64,000 nt of DNA from Fibrobacter succinogenes (GTDB lineage Bacteria; Fibrobacterota; Fibrobacteria; Fibrobacterales; Fibrobacteraceae). The stretch's first letter is position 1. Each line of letters starts with the position of its first letter. Below the pieces are notes generated by a model. The model did no database searches. It was not told the origin of the DNA and worked only from the letters and a program-made list of their open reading frames with translations. The stretch covers positions 51,191 through 115,190 of the forward strand of contig CACWPM010000016.1 of assembly GCA_902762795.1 (NCBI GenBank), written 5' to 3'. The translations under genes were made by a program, and so were the position numbers. Positions 1-9,860 of the stretch are shown here, piece after piece.

Positions 1-1059
1 GTAGGAACCGGAAGTTTTTCTGCAGACCAGAGTTCATTGGTGAAAGACTTTATTGAAACCAATAATTCTGCTTCTGTTGGTTATTTTAACGGATCCTTGT
101 ACATCTTAAATGCCGATGAATCTGGAAACGGAAATCTTGCGCGCTATGAACTTGACAAGGATAATAATGTCCCTGAAAAGCCTGCTGCTACAGCGAAGTT
201 TAAAGGCACAAGCGCAATGATGTTTAAATTCGTTGACAAAAAGAAAATGTATGTGAATCAGACCATGGGTAACGCTATTGTGTCTGTAGACCCGGTTACT
301 TTGAAAAAAATCAATACAATTGATTTTTCCAAGTACCTGGAAGAAGGCGCTTTAATGATAGCCCCGGGTTCTTCTGTTGTACGTGATGGTAAACTTTACC
401 AGTCCTTGGGCCAGATTGTCTATATGAATGAGAATAGTATTATGACGGGTGGTTCTGCAATGGTCGCTATTATCGATATCGCAACGGATAAAATTGAAAA
501 AGTTATTCGCGAAGATGCAACCTCATCGCTTGGTATCTATGATGACATGAATAACACCATGGCTTTTGTCGATGAAAATGGCGATATTTACTTCTATGCT
601 CTTGGTTCGCTGGGCTTTGTTGAAGGACAAACAGAAGGTTGGGTGCGTATCAAGAAGGGTAAAACCGAATTTGACAAGGATTGGGTGTTCCACTTGCACG
701 ATGCCGCTTACGATGGCAAGAAAAAGAATGAAAACTATCTTATGGCTGGTGGTACATACATTGGCGACGGAAAATTTATGGGTTTCTTCGGAAACTTCTC
801 TGACCCAAATAATTTCTATGCGCTTGAATGGAACTTTGTTGTCATTGATTTGAAGAAGAAGACCATTGAAAAGGTTGATTTGTCTCCGACGATTCCGTGG
901 TTTGCAGCCTCTATCCATACAGATACAGATGGCTCTGTGTTCATTGGTCATTCCGATGGAAAGAAGGGCGCTATCTATCGTTACAGGGATGGTAAGGTCG
1001 AAAAGGAGATGGACGTCTCCACCGGAACTGCTTACTATGTTGTTCCTCTTGAAGATTAA
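1..1059 (+). CDS. Beta-propeller-like protein, possible siderophore-binding lipoprotein (5' end outside window)
   Basis: The reading frame is open from base 1, so the true start and any signal peptide lie upstream; a TTG at 37 is not needed as a start. The visible 352 residues form short repeats of strand-rich blocks with patterns such as 'YLMAGGTYIGDG' and 'SVFIGHSDG', as expected of a propeller. The overall look, including a C-terminal 'TAYYVV' segment, resembles DUF4374-type proteins of Bacteroidota. From memory that family includes XusB, a lipoprotein that binds enterobactin; I could not check this. It converges with the NRPS operon, with terminators between. The context supports a role in siderophore capture; a TonB-dependent receptor would be expected upstream, outside the window. 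Confidence 0.5.
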   Translation, partial: VGTGSFSADQSSLVKDFIETNNSASVGYFNGSLYILNADESGNGNLARYELDKDNNVPEKPAATAKFKGTSAMMFKFVDKKKMYVNQTMGNAIVSVDPVTLKKINTIDFSKYLEEGALMIAPGSSVVRDGKLYQSLGQIVYMNENSIMTGGSAMVAIIDIATDKIEKVIREDATSSLGIYDDMNNTMAFVDENGDIYFYALGSLGFVEGQTEGWVRIKKGKTEFDKDWVFHLHDAAYDGKKKNENYLMAGGTYIGDGKFMGFFGNFSDPNNFYALEWNFVVIDLKKKTIEKVDLSPTIPWFAASIHTDTDGSVFIGHSDGKKGAIYRYRDGKVEKEMDVSTGTAYYVVPLED

Positions 1060-1113
1060 TAAAAATTTAGACTCCTAATCTTCTATAACCCAGACTCCCA
1101 TAGAAGAAAAAAG

Positions 1114-1147
1114 TATGGCGTACCGAAGGGTGCGCCATATTCTTTTT
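1114..1147 (+). terminator. Rho-independent terminator of the propeller gene
   Basis: An 11-bp stem (1114-1124 with 1129-1139, one G-T pair) with a GAAG loop is followed by a T-rich run. It lies 54 bases after the stop codon at 1059. Confidence 0.8.
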
Positions 1148-1160
1148 ACAAGGAAAAATA

Positions 1161-1200
1161 TAAAAAGAAGCGTCGGGCAAAGCGCCCGACGCTGTTTTTA
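1161..1200 (-). terminator. Bidirectional terminator ending the NRPS operon
   Basis: A perfect 10-bp GC-rich stem (1169-1178 with 1184-1193) has a T run on the plus side (1195-1199) and an A-rich stretch at 1154-1168 that becomes a U-rich run on the minus strand. It sits 16 bases past the stop of the minus-strand NRPS gene at 1217, so it can end transcription from both sides. Confidence 0.8.
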
Positions 1201-1216
1201 CTAAGGAGAACTTTCG

Positions 1217-4200
1217 CTAGATGAGGGTTACAAATTCCTTAATGCTTTTAGCTTGAAGAATTTGGTCGATGTTCACTGTTTTCTTGAGGTCAAGCGCAAT
1301 TTTATCAACAAGTTTCATTAGGATGATAGAATCACCGCCTATGGAATAGAAATCATCGTCAAGCGTGATGCCCGGATTTTCGAAAACGCTTTGCCAGAGT
1401 TCAAGCATTGCTTTTTCATCATCGGAGATATTTTCGTTTGCTGTCGTGTTGGTTGTATTTTGTGCTGTTGTTGCGGTAGGCGTTTCTGGAATCGGGAGTT
1501 GCTTCTTGTCTACTTTTCCGTTTGCAGAAAGCGGGAAAGCTTCCATCGTGACGATTCTTGACGGAATCATGTAGCCTGTGAGGACTTTTGCAATTTCTGT
1601 TCTGAGTACGTTTTCTGCATTTTCGACGGTTGCTCCGATGACGTAAGCGATAATTTGCTTGCCGCTCCCTGGAACATCCTTGAGCGCTGCGACTGCTCGT
1701 GTGATGAGACCCGTGTGCATCAGGGCCGCTTCGATTTCACCGAGTTCTATACGGAAACCATTGAGCTTGATTTGCGTATCGGAACGTCCGAGGAATTCGA
1801 TGAAACCTTCGGTCTTGAGTTTGCCCAGATCTCCAGTGCGGTAGATGCGGCCCAGTTTCGGATGGTTGATGAACGCCTTGCTTGTCTTTTCGGGATCGTT
1901 ATTGTAGCCTTTCGCAAGTCCCACGCCGCCAATGTAGAGGTCTCCCTGGACTTCTGGCGGGCAGAGCTTCAGATCTGCATTGAGCACATAGAATGTTTGG
2001 TTTTTCATTGGATAGCCGTAAGGCACGCAATCCCATTCCGGGTGCACATCGCTAAATGGGTAGATGATGGACCAAATGGCCGCCTCGGTGGCGCCGCCGA
2101 GACTGATAAGGTCTGCTTTGCAGTCTGCATTCTTTGATGTTGTGCAAATGTCAAGCGGAATGCGGTCGCCCGAAAGAAGGACCTTGCGGAGTGAGAGGCT
2201 GCTTGAATCATTTGTCGAAATGCGGTGCTTCATCGCCATGTCGAAAAGCACGGGGACGGAATTCCAGACGGTCACATTCTGCGTACTGAGAACTTCGCAG
2301 ACTTCGCTCATGTCGCGTGCGTCGCTCACTAACGCGAGTTTTGCTCCACTGCTGAGTGCTCCGAAAATATCGTAGACGGATAGGTCGAAGCAGATAGAAG
2401 AGATTCCTATGAGTGTGTCTGTTTCTTTAAGTGCGAGACGTTCGTTGACATCGATGATTGTATTTGCGGTCGCTCCGTGTTGCATGATGACGCCCTTGGG
2501 CTTGCCTGTACTACCGGAGGTGTAGATGATGTAGGCTTCGTCTTTGGGCGTGTTGGTTGTCGGGAGTGGCTTGTCGCTGTAGCTTTGGATCTCCTTGGAT
2601 TTGAGATAGGATTTTTTCAGAAGGAATTTGCAATTACCATCTTGCATGATGAAGTCTACGCGTTCTTTGGGATACGAAATATCGATTGGAACGTAAACGC
2701 CGCCGGCCTTGAGAATGCCGAGAATGCTTGCGATTGTTTCTGGAATTCGTTCGCCGAGAACGGCAACGCGATCGCCACGGATGACTCCGTTTTCGTGGAG
2801 ATAATTTGCAATGCGGTTAGAGTATGCGTCTAGCTCTGCGTAAGTAAGGGATGAATCTTTGCCAACTATTGCAGTGCGATTCTTGAATAATTGCATTGCG
2901 TTATTGACGAGTCCATGCAGTGTCTTTACGGGGGCGGCTCCTACCTTAGGATTATAGGAGTTCCATATGACATTAATTTCTGGGAAACGGAGCGTGTTTT
3001 CGCCGTTTGCTATATACCTTATATTCTCAACGAAATCATTAAATATTTTATCAATAATTTCAGGTTCAAAAAGTTCTTTGACAACATCCCAAGTGACATA
3101 GAGCTTTTTGCCCATTTCTGCAATTTGGTTGTCGATGAAAATTTGCGGTGTCTGTGAAATGGAGTGGCGCAACTTGCCGAGAACCTCATAATAGTTTTCG
3201 GGGGCATCAAATAATACGCAGGTAAATACTACGGGTAAAATTGCCTTGCCGAACTGGTTCCTGGATTTTGCGAGTTCGCGCATGATTTCTGTGCCGTCAT
3301 ATGACAAATGTTCCAGTCCGTCCATGATCCGTGTCTGGACATCGTTAGCTTGTTTCCACAAATCCTTTTCGTTCATCGAAAGTGCAAGTGGTAAAAGTTT
3401 GGTAAAGTCACCGATAATTTTTTCGACATCTTTGTGGAAGGGCTTGCGTTCAAATGCCGTCAAGTTTAACACCATATCATGTTGATTGCTCCAACGTTCT
3501 AGCACTTTAGCGTAGATTGTACAAAGTAAAGACGATGGAGAAAGACGATGGGCTTTTGCAACCTCCTTGAATTTAGCCCATGTCTTTCTACAAATAACAT
3601 CTTGCTTTCGCGTTATGGTGTATTCCGTGCAATCGGAAATTTTTTGTGCGAGAGGTACATGCGGATATTCTGGGAACGTCGGTAAACGTTCGAACCAATA
3701 GGCTTTATCTTCTTCGTAACGTTTTTCATCGCGAGAGTGCGATAAATCACGGATGTAGCGCTCGTAAGAGTATCCAATGCGTTCTTCGAATGGCTGCTTG
3801 CGCAGAATGCGTCCCAAGTCCGAGAAGAAAATTTGCATACTGTCACCATCGCAAACCATCAAGTCGAAACTCACGAAAATAATACGATGCGTGCTGCCGT
3901 AATCAACGGCCTTGAATGTGAATAGCGGCCACTTGTCATGCTTATAAATATGATGTGACAGTTCATTTCTGATTTTTAAAGCTTCTGTTTCCCGTTCTGC
4001 AGGTGTGCAGTTTACAACTTCCATTTTGTATTCAGGAACTTCGGCGAGAATCTTTTGCATACCGTTGGGGAGGAATATCGCTCTGAATGCATCGTGTTTT
4101 TTGACAACTTTGCGGATGGCATTTTCGATTTCTTCGATGGTGTATTGCGATTCTATTTCGAAGTAGTAATGCGCGTTGTATTTGCCAAGTTCAAAGTACT

Positions 4201-7200
4201 CGTTACGACCGTTCAAGTAGGCTAATTGTACGCCTGTCATCGGGAATTCAGCGCCTTTGCCCGATTCGCCCAAATCTGTGGTTGATGGCGATGCAATATC
4301 GTTTTTTGGAACAATCATGTCTTCTACAGATTCGGCAAAATCCCTAGCGCTCTGTGCGTTCAAAACAGAGACGAATGGTACACGGATGCTGAATTTTTGA
4401 TCAATACGTTGTGCGATACGCTGTGCCTTGATAGAATCGCCTCCGAGTTCAAAAAAGTCGAGGCTGCAATCGATTTCTTTGAGATCGAGAACCGATTTCC
4501 AGATGTCGATAATCACGGATTGCGTTTCGGTGAGGACGACAGGGACTTTGACTTCAGCCGCATTTGCTGTGGTCACGGTGTTGGCGGAGAGATTCTGCAT
4601 AAGCGTTTTGCGGTCGAGCTTTCCGTTGGATGATAGCGGCATTGCATCCAGATGAATGAACCTGTGCGGAATCATGTATGCGGGCAGGAATTGTGAAAGT
4701 TCGCTTTTGAACCATTCTTTATCCTGCTGCATACCGGTATAGAAAGCGACAATTTGCTTGTTCGTATCTAGAATGACAATGGCGCTATCGACAGATGCGA
4801 TAGCGTTCATGCGTTGCTCGATTTCGCCGAGTTCAATGCGGTAGCCACCGACTTTGACTTGACTGTCCTTGCGACCGAGGAATACAACGTAACCGTTCGT
4901 CGAAAAACGCCCAAAATCGCCTGTCTTGTAAATGCGCCCGAATTTCGGATGTTCGATGAATGAATCCTTTGTCTTTTCTTCGCTGTTGGCATACCCTTGA
5001 GCCACACCCACGCCGCCGATGTAGATTTCTCCCTGGACTTCGGGCGGGCAAATTTCAAGCGATTCGTTCATGACGTAAATTGTCTGGTTTGCAAGCGGGT
5101 ATCCGTAAGGAATGCTTTGCCATGCCGGATTCACTTGCACAATCGGGAAGTAGATGGACCAAATGGATGCTTCTGTCGCTCCGCCCAAGCTGTAGATTTT
5201 TGCGTTTGGGAAATGCTTGCGGATGCGTCCCGGGAGCGAAACGGAAATCCAGTCGCCACTCAAAAGTACTGATTTGAGATTGCTGTTGATGTATGTTTCT
5301 TCGAGGCTGTCGATGAATAGTTCCATGCCTGCGGGGACAGAATTCCACAAGATGTTTTTGGAATTGTCCATGAAAGTACGGATTTCATCGGTTTCACGAA
5401 TGTCCTTTGCAATGTCCAGTGTTGCTCCTGCCATAAGTGAACCGAATAGATCGTAGACGGAAAGATCGAAACAGTAAGATGAAAGTCCGAGGATTGTCGA
5501 ATTTTCGTTGATTCCCATGCGCTCGTTGATATCGATGATGGTGTTCATCATGGCTGCATACGAAATCAAGACTCCCTTTGGAGTGCCTGTGCTACCGGAA
5601 GTGTATATAACATAAGCCGTTGCTTCGAGATTAGGGTTGGGCGTGAAATCTGCGCGTTCACGTGTCGGCGATTCTACAAGCTTTTGCGGTTCAACCAACA
5701 ATTTGCAATTTGAATTTTTGACAATGTAATCCTTTCTGTCTTCGGGCCATTTTGCATCAACGGGAATGTAGGTGGCTCCAAGTCCCATTGTGGCTAGGAT
5801 TGCGATGACTGTAGAGAAATTCTTTTGTGAGAGAATGGCTACGGAATCCCCGCAAGTGACATTTTGCATTTTGAGCATGAACATGGCCTTGCGTACGGAA
5901 TCTTCAAGTTCGCCATATGTCATGCTGGTCATGACGCCATCTTGCAATGCCATGCGGTCGCGAAACTTGTTGAATGAACTCTGCAAATATGCAATGGGAT
6001 GATCGATGTTGAATGCTTTTGCCGTGCTATTGTAAGCTTCAATTCTTTTTTCAAAATTAACGGTAGGATTTGTAAATGTTGCATTTGCAGCAAATTCTTC
6101 AATGGATTCACTGTAAAATTTGAACATCTCGGAAATGAATCCTGTCGGGAAAATCTTTTCAAGATAATCCCACGAAATCATGAGTCCGCCATCGTACGTT
6201 TTGCAAATTTGATTGTCAATGCTGACTTGTGAAGTTTGTGTTTGTACGTAATGAACTTGTAAATCCTGCGGTTTTGGAAGTTTTCCAAAAAGCATACTCG
6301 TAAAGACAATCGGCATCGGGTTTTCTTTGTCGATTTGCTTTTGACGGATAAGGTCACGGATGACTTCGACGCCTTCGTAGGAGCTGTGGTCTATGCGCTC
6401 ATACATACGGTCTCGAATTTTTTGGAGCGTCTCGCGGATGTTTAAACCTTTAAGCATTTTTGATGAAAAATCAAAAATGACATTGCTTGTGTAATCGCCA
6501 ATAATATGGTCCATGCCTTCAATACCGTAGGGGCGATTGAGCATGGTGATGTTGACGGAAAAGTCGCCATTTTCGCTAAATCTTGCAAGCGTTTTTAGAT
6601 ATAGGTAGAAAAGAACAACGCTAGATGTGACTCCGTTTTTGCGAGCTGCAATTTCCATTTTGTGGAGTGTCTCTTTGCTGAATATCCTTTGTACGCGATT
6701 ACAAATGTTCGCTTCGTTATCGCGGGATGATATGACTGGAAACTTGGGTGCCGCTGGAATATCGGATTCTAGTTTATGCCAAAATTCTGCATCGCCATCG
6801 TGTTTTGTAGAGTCTTTGCGGTTCTTTATCCAGTCAACATATTGCGGATTATTTTCGAAATCAAAGGAGGGTAAAATGCCATCGTGGTAGAGAGATAAGA
6901 ATTCTGCGGCAAGCCCTTGTGCGCTCAAACCATCGACAAACATGAGTTCTAAATCGATGGTTGCGATATTGCGTTTTTCTGTAGCGATGTTTGTAATGTC
7001 GAATAAAGGCCACTTTCCGAGATCGCGTATTTCGGTCTGTGCGTACAAACGTTTTTGTTCAAGATGTTGTTGAATATTCGCTTCGGAAATGGTCTCTCGT
7101 GAAATCCTGAAATTCTTGCTAATATCTTTTGTGAAAATACACTGTTCTTCATCATTTACGAATGCACGAAGGGCTTCGTGCTTTTCAATTAATTTGCAGA

Positions 7201-7579
7201 TGCATTTTTCTGCCTTGTCAACGTCTAGAGCGTGCTCTACTTCAAAATAAATATGGGTAGAGTTTACAGAACCATGGAAATTCTGTTCACGCCCTAGACG
7301 ATAAGACTGCTGCATTGGCGTCAAGGGTATTTTTTTTTCGACTTCGGCTCCTTTGCCGAGTTTTTCCTGAATCTTGTTAACCAGGTCGCCTATTGTCTCT
7401 GCCTTGACCAAATCGAGCATCCCGAATTCTATGCTGAGTTTATTCTTGACTTCTCCAAGGAATCGGAACATCTGGATAGAGTCTTCAAAAACTTCGTAGA
7501 GGGATGTTTCTGCTTGAACGTTTTGCTTGAGAATTTGATTGACTGTTTCGAGAATTTCTTTTTGCGAAAATTGCGACAT
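1217..7579 (-). CDS. NRPS: carrier-Cy-A(Cys)-PCP-Cy-A(Cys)-PCP
   Basis: 2120-residue peptide synthetase, first protein of the inferred assembly line. Domain order: an N-terminal carrier (residues 1-75, Ser34 in 'EDSIQMF') for a starter acid; Cy1 (about 82-515) with a variant motif E211xxxxD216xxS219; A1 (about 525-1000; 'YTSGSTGTPKG', A10 Lys987); PCP1 (Ser1049 in 'LGGDSI'); Cy2 (about 1112-1545) with the canonical D1239xxxxD1244xxS1247; A2 (about 1555-2030); PCP2 (Ser2084). Both A domains read DLYNLSLIWK, the known cysteine code of HMWP2 and PchE/PchF. There is no thioesterase or docking tail, so the chain must pass to another protein. ATG 7579 has a strong AAGGAG site. It is the last gene of the operon, 9 bases after the AMP ligase. 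Confidence 0.93.
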   Translation of the reverse strand: MSQFSQKEILETVNQILKQNVQAETSLYEVFEDSIQMFRFLGEVKNKLSIEFGMLDLVKAETIGDLVNKIQEKLGKGAEVEKKIPLTPMQQSYRLGREQNFHGSVNSTHIYFEVEHALDVDKAEKCICKLIEKHEALRAFVNDEEQCIFTKDISKNFRISRETISEANIQQHLEQKRLYAQTEIRDLGKWPLFDITNIATEKRNIATIDLELMFVDGLSAQGLAAEFLSLYHDGILPSFDFENNPQYVDWIKNRKDSTKHDGDAEFWHKLESDIPAAPKFPVISSRDNEANICNRVQRIFSKETLHKMEIAARKNGVTSSVVLFYLYLKTLARFSENGDFSVNITMLNRPYGIEGMDHIIGDYTSNVIFDFSSKMLKGLNIRETLQKIRDRMYERIDHSSYEGVEVIRDLIRQKQIDKENPMPIVFTSMLFGKLPKPQDLQVHYVQTQTSQVSIDNQICKTYDGGLMISWDYLEKIFPTGFISEMFKFYSESIEEFAANATFTNPTVNFEKRIEAYNSTAKAFNIDHPIAYLQSSFNKFRDRMALQDGVMTSMTYGELEDSVRKAMFMLKMQNVTCGDSVAILSQKNFSTVIAILATMGLGATYIPVDAKWPEDRKDYIVKNSNCKLLVEPQKLVESPTRERADFTPNPNLEATAYVIYTSGSTGTPKGVLISYAAMMNTIIDINERMGINENSTILGLSSYCFDLSVYDLFGSLMAGATLDIAKDIRETDEIRTFMDNSKNILWNSVPAGMELFIDSLEETYINSNLKSVLLSGDWISVSLPGRIRKHFPNAKIYSLGGATEASIWSIYFPIVQVNPAWQSIPYGYPLANQTIYVMNESLEICPPEVQGEIYIGGVGVAQGYANSEEKTKDSFIEHPKFGRIYKTGDFGRFSTNGYVVFLGRKDSQVKVGGYRIELGEIEQRMNAIASVDSAIVILDTNKQIVAFYTGMQQDKEWFKSELSQFLPAYMIPHRFIHLDAMPLSSNGKLDRKTLMQNLSANTVTTANAAEVKVPVVLTETQSVIIDIWKSVLDLKEIDCSLDFFELGGDSIKAQRIAQRIDQKFSIRVPFVSVLNAQSARDFAESVEDMIVPKNDIASPSTTDLGESGKGAEFPMTGVQLAYLNGRNEYFELGKYNAHYYFEIESQYTIEEIENAIRKVVKKHDAFRAIFLPNGMQKILAEVPEYKMEVVNCTPAERETEALKIRNELSHHIYKHDKWPLFTFKAVDYGSTHRIIFVSFDLMVCDGDSMQIFFSDLGRILRKQPFEERIGYSYERYIRDLSHSRDEKRYEEDKAYWFERLPTFPEYPHVPLAQKISDCTEYTITRKQDVICRKTWAKFKEVAKAHRLSPSSLLCTIYAKVLERWSNQHDMVLNLTAFERKPFHKDVEKIIGDFTKLLPLALSMNEKDLWKQANDVQTRIMDGLEHLSYDGTEIMRELAKSRNQFGKAILPVVFTCVLFDAPENYYEVLGKLRHSISQTPQIFIDNQIAEMGKKLYVTWDVVKELFEPEIIDKIFNDFVENIRYIANGENTLRFPEINVIWNSYNPKVGAAPVKTLHGLVNNAMQLFKNRTAIVGKDSSLTYAELDAYSNRIANYLHENGVIRGDRVAVLGERIPETIASILGILKAGGVYVPIDISYPKERVDFIMQDGNCKFLLKKSYLKSKEIQSYSDKPLPTTNTPKDEAYIIYTSGSTGKPKGVIMQHGATANTIIDVNERLALKETDTLIGISSICFDLSVYDIFGALSSGAKLALVSDARDMSEVCEVLSTQNVTVWNSVPVLFDMAMKHRISTNDSSSLSLRKVLLSGDRIPLDICTTSKNADCKADLISLGGATEAAIWSIIYPFSDVHPEWDCVPYGYPMKNQTFYVLNADLKLCPPEVQGDLYIGGVGLAKGYNNDPEKTSKAFINHPKLGRIYRTGDLGKLKTEGFIEFLGRSDTQIKLNGFRIELGEIEAALMHTGLITRAVAALKDVPGSGKQIIAYVIGATVENAENVLRTEIAKVLTGYMIPSRIVTMEAFPLSANGKVDKKQLPIPETPTATTAQNTTNTTANENISDDEKAMLELWQSVFENPGITLDDDFYSIGGDSIILMKLVDKIALDLKKTVNIDQILQAKSIKEFVTLI

Positions 7580-7588
7580 GGAATCTCC

Positions 7589-9205
7589 TTAGATTTTGCC
7601 TTCTTTGTAGGCTGCGTACAGTTTTTCTTTGGCGATTTTTCCGGTACCCGTAAGAACCAACGATTTGAGAGGAATGACTTCTTTGAGGCCGAAACCCATT
7701 TCGGAGAATACAAAATCTTTGAGTGAATTTACATTCACTTTTTCGGGTTCACCGTATTCAACGAATAGATAAATGTGATTAGTGGAAGCTGCGGAATCGT
7801 TGACTCCACAAGCTGCGCAGCGGTAACCGAATTTTGAAGTGACGACTTGTTCGATGTCGCGCAAGTAAATGTTTTTGCCGTGGATAAAGAACATGTCTTT
7901 TTTGCGACCCACAACGTACAAAAGTCCATTGCTCAAAAAGCCGAGATCGCCCGTGTCGAGCCATCCGTCAACAAACATATCCGAAGAATCTTTGTTCAAG
8001 TATCCTGTGCAAATGTAATCGCTAAACACTTGGATGCTACCGACCGTGTTGTCGGGGAGAATTCGGTTTTCCTCGTCGCAGATGCGAATTTGCATTTCGG
8101 GAATCGGACGACCTTGACACACAATGTCCTCTGCATTTTCACGAAGTCCCTTCATGTCAAAATCAATACCGGATGTTACTTTATTGATATCCAGCTCTGG
8201 ATATTCGTGGTCCATATTGAATGTTACGGCCCCCAATGCTTCGGTAAGGCCGTAAAGCGGAACAATGGCGTGTTCATGCATTCCGAATTCGGCCATCTTA
8301 GTTACGAATTCATTAAAGATTTTTTTGGAGAGGGGTTCACCACCATTCAGAATAAAATCGATGCAGGATAGATCCCAATTCTCGCTGCCGTCCAAGGCTT
8401 TTAAAAGGAGCGGGTAGGCAAAATTCGGGGCGGATGTTTTTGTGGCACGCGTCTTGCTGACGGCATCGAACCAAGATTTTGGATTTTGAATGAATTCTGC
8501 GGCATCCATGTGAACGGCGCCCGTTTTGTAGTACATCGGGATTGTGATGAGTGTGACAACGCCGAAGGCGTGCTCCAGCGGGAGCCACTGCAACCAAGTA
8601 TCCTTTGAACTTGTCTTTAATGCTATATTCAAATTCTTGAGCATCAGGAGGAATCTTTCGTTTGTCATCATGACTCCCTTCGGATCGGAAGTACTGCCAG
8701 ATGAGTAGAGAACGAGTGCAAGCGCTTTTGGGTCTACATCGACGTATTCGATTTCGGAAGGCAAATCTTGCGGGTATTCCGTGATCTCTTCGGGAACAAC
8801 TATCAAACGGTTAGGATCGCATTCTTGCCAGAAAAACTTGATGAATTCTGCCGTTTCGGTGTCTGCGATGATGGCTGCTTTGGGATTGGCTTTTGCTACG
8901 CGAATTAAACGGGTTACATGATCCTTGCTGCGTGCGGCTGTCAATAAAACGGGGGCAATTCCCATGCTCAGCAATGCATAGAAATTTCCCATGAAGGCTT
9001 TTTTTGACGCTCCGTTAATCTGGAAAATAACCATATCTCCTTGCTTTAACCCTGCATTCTCAAAAGCATGACGTGCGCAAAGAATGCGCATTTTGAGTTC
9101 CGCTTTTGAAAAGTTTGTTGCAACTCCATTTTTCATTAGAACAATCCGGGAATCACATTCAAGATATTCTTTCAATTTTTGGTTAAGCGAGGGCAAGTTT
9201 TGCAT
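7589..9205 (-). CDS. Acyl/aryl-AMP ligase, predicted starter-loading enzyme
   Basis: 538-residue ANL-superfamily adenylate-forming enzyme with the P-loop-like motif 'YSSGSTSDPKG', 'LYGLTEALG', 'WLDTGDLGFL' and a C-terminal 'GTGKIAKEKL' containing the catalytic lysine. It probably activates a carboxylic acid and loads it on the N-terminal carrier of the NRPS encoded next. The segment 'WLPLEHAFGVV' is more like FAAL or acyl ligases than like the DhbE/YbtE salicylate and DHB ligases, so a fatty acyl starter is as likely as an aryl one. It overlaps the PPTase gene by 23 bases. ATG 9205 has an AGGAG site. The substrate is not known. Confidence 0.8.
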   Translation of the reverse strand: MQNLPSLNQKLKEYLECDSRIVLMKNGVATNFSKAELKMRILCARHAFENAGLKQGDMVIFQINGASKKAFMGNFYALLSMGIAPVLLTAARSKDHVTRLIRVAKANPKAAIIADTETAEFIKFFWQECDPNRLIVVPEEITEYPQDLPSEIEYVDVDPKALALVLYSSGSTSDPKGVMMTNERFLLMLKNLNIALKTSSKDTWLQWLPLEHAFGVVTLITIPMYYKTGAVHMDAAEFIQNPKSWFDAVSKTRATKTSAPNFAYPLLLKALDGSENWDLSCIDFILNGGEPLSKKIFNEFVTKMAEFGMHEHAIVPLYGLTEALGAVTFNMDHEYPELDINKVTSGIDFDMKGLRENAEDIVCQGRPIPEMQIRICDEENRILPDNTVGSIQVFSDYICTGYLNKDSSDMFVDGWLDTGDLGFLSNGLLYVVGRKKDMFFIHGKNIYLRDIEQVVTSKFGYRCAACGVNDSAASTNHIYLFVEYGEPEKVNVNSLKDFVFSEMGFGLKEVIPLKSLVLTGTGKIAKEKLYAAYKEGKI

Positions 9206-9860
9206 TGTGGGGTTCTCCTATTAAAAAATCAAAGAGGTCAATTTTGGTGAGGTATTTGACGGGTAGGGTTTCGGAACAGTATGCCGTGATTACAGATTTT
9301 TCGCAGTCAATGACTTGCATTTTTGCAAATCTGTAATCAAATGAGCTTTCATTGTAATCTGAAAAATTGATGGTGGAAAGATTTTCATCAATTCCCGTTC
9401 CAATGAATTTTAGATAACTTTCTTTCATGGACCAAAAGCGTGCGAATGTGCGCGCTTTGTCTTGTGAGTTGTTTATTGCTTTTTGCTCGCTAGGATGCAT
9501 TGCGCTTTTGATACAATCTAAATTACGTGAATCTACATCGGCGATATCGACGCCTATAGGTGAATTGGCAAGTCCGCATGCAATTCCCATGGTTGAGTGG
9601 GATAAACTAAATTGTAATTCTGGCATGCCTTTGATAAACGGCTTTCCGTATGGCCCGAATTCAAATTCAACTTTTTCGTCTAAGCCTTTTTCTTCGATTA
9701 ACGCGTATCGCAAAAGGATGTAGGCGAGTGCGGAAAGCTTGCGGTCTTTGAAATAACGGTACTTGTCAACGCGTTTTGCACGTTGATCGCTCAGTAATGG
9801 CCATAGGCCTGCCAAGTCGAGCTCTGTAAAAGTTTCTGTTTCTGTGAAAATATAAAGCAC
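9183..9860 (-). CDS. Sfp-type 4'-phosphopantetheinyl transferase
   Basis: 225 residues with the expected motifs in order: 'GPYGKPF', 'FSLSHS', 'GVDIADV' (Mg-binding acid) and 'WSMKESYLKFIGTG'. Sfp-type enzymes move the phosphopantetheine arm of CoA to the carrier serines, so this protein should activate the carriers encoded in the same operon. The start is GTG at 9860, directly after the stop of the Cy gene, with GAGG about 9 bases upstream, which implies coupled translation. Confidence 0.92.
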   Translation of the reverse strand: MLYIFTETETFTELDLAGLWPLLSDQRAKRVDKYRYFKDRKLSALAYILLRYALIEEKGLDEKVEFEFGPYGKPFIKGMPELQFSLSHSTMGIACGLANSPIGVDIADVDSRNLDCIKSAMHPSEQKAINNSQDKARTFARFWSMKESYLKFIGTGIDENLSTINFSDYNESSFDYRFAKMQVIDCEKSVITAYCSETLPVKYLTKIDLFDFLIGEPHNAKLALA

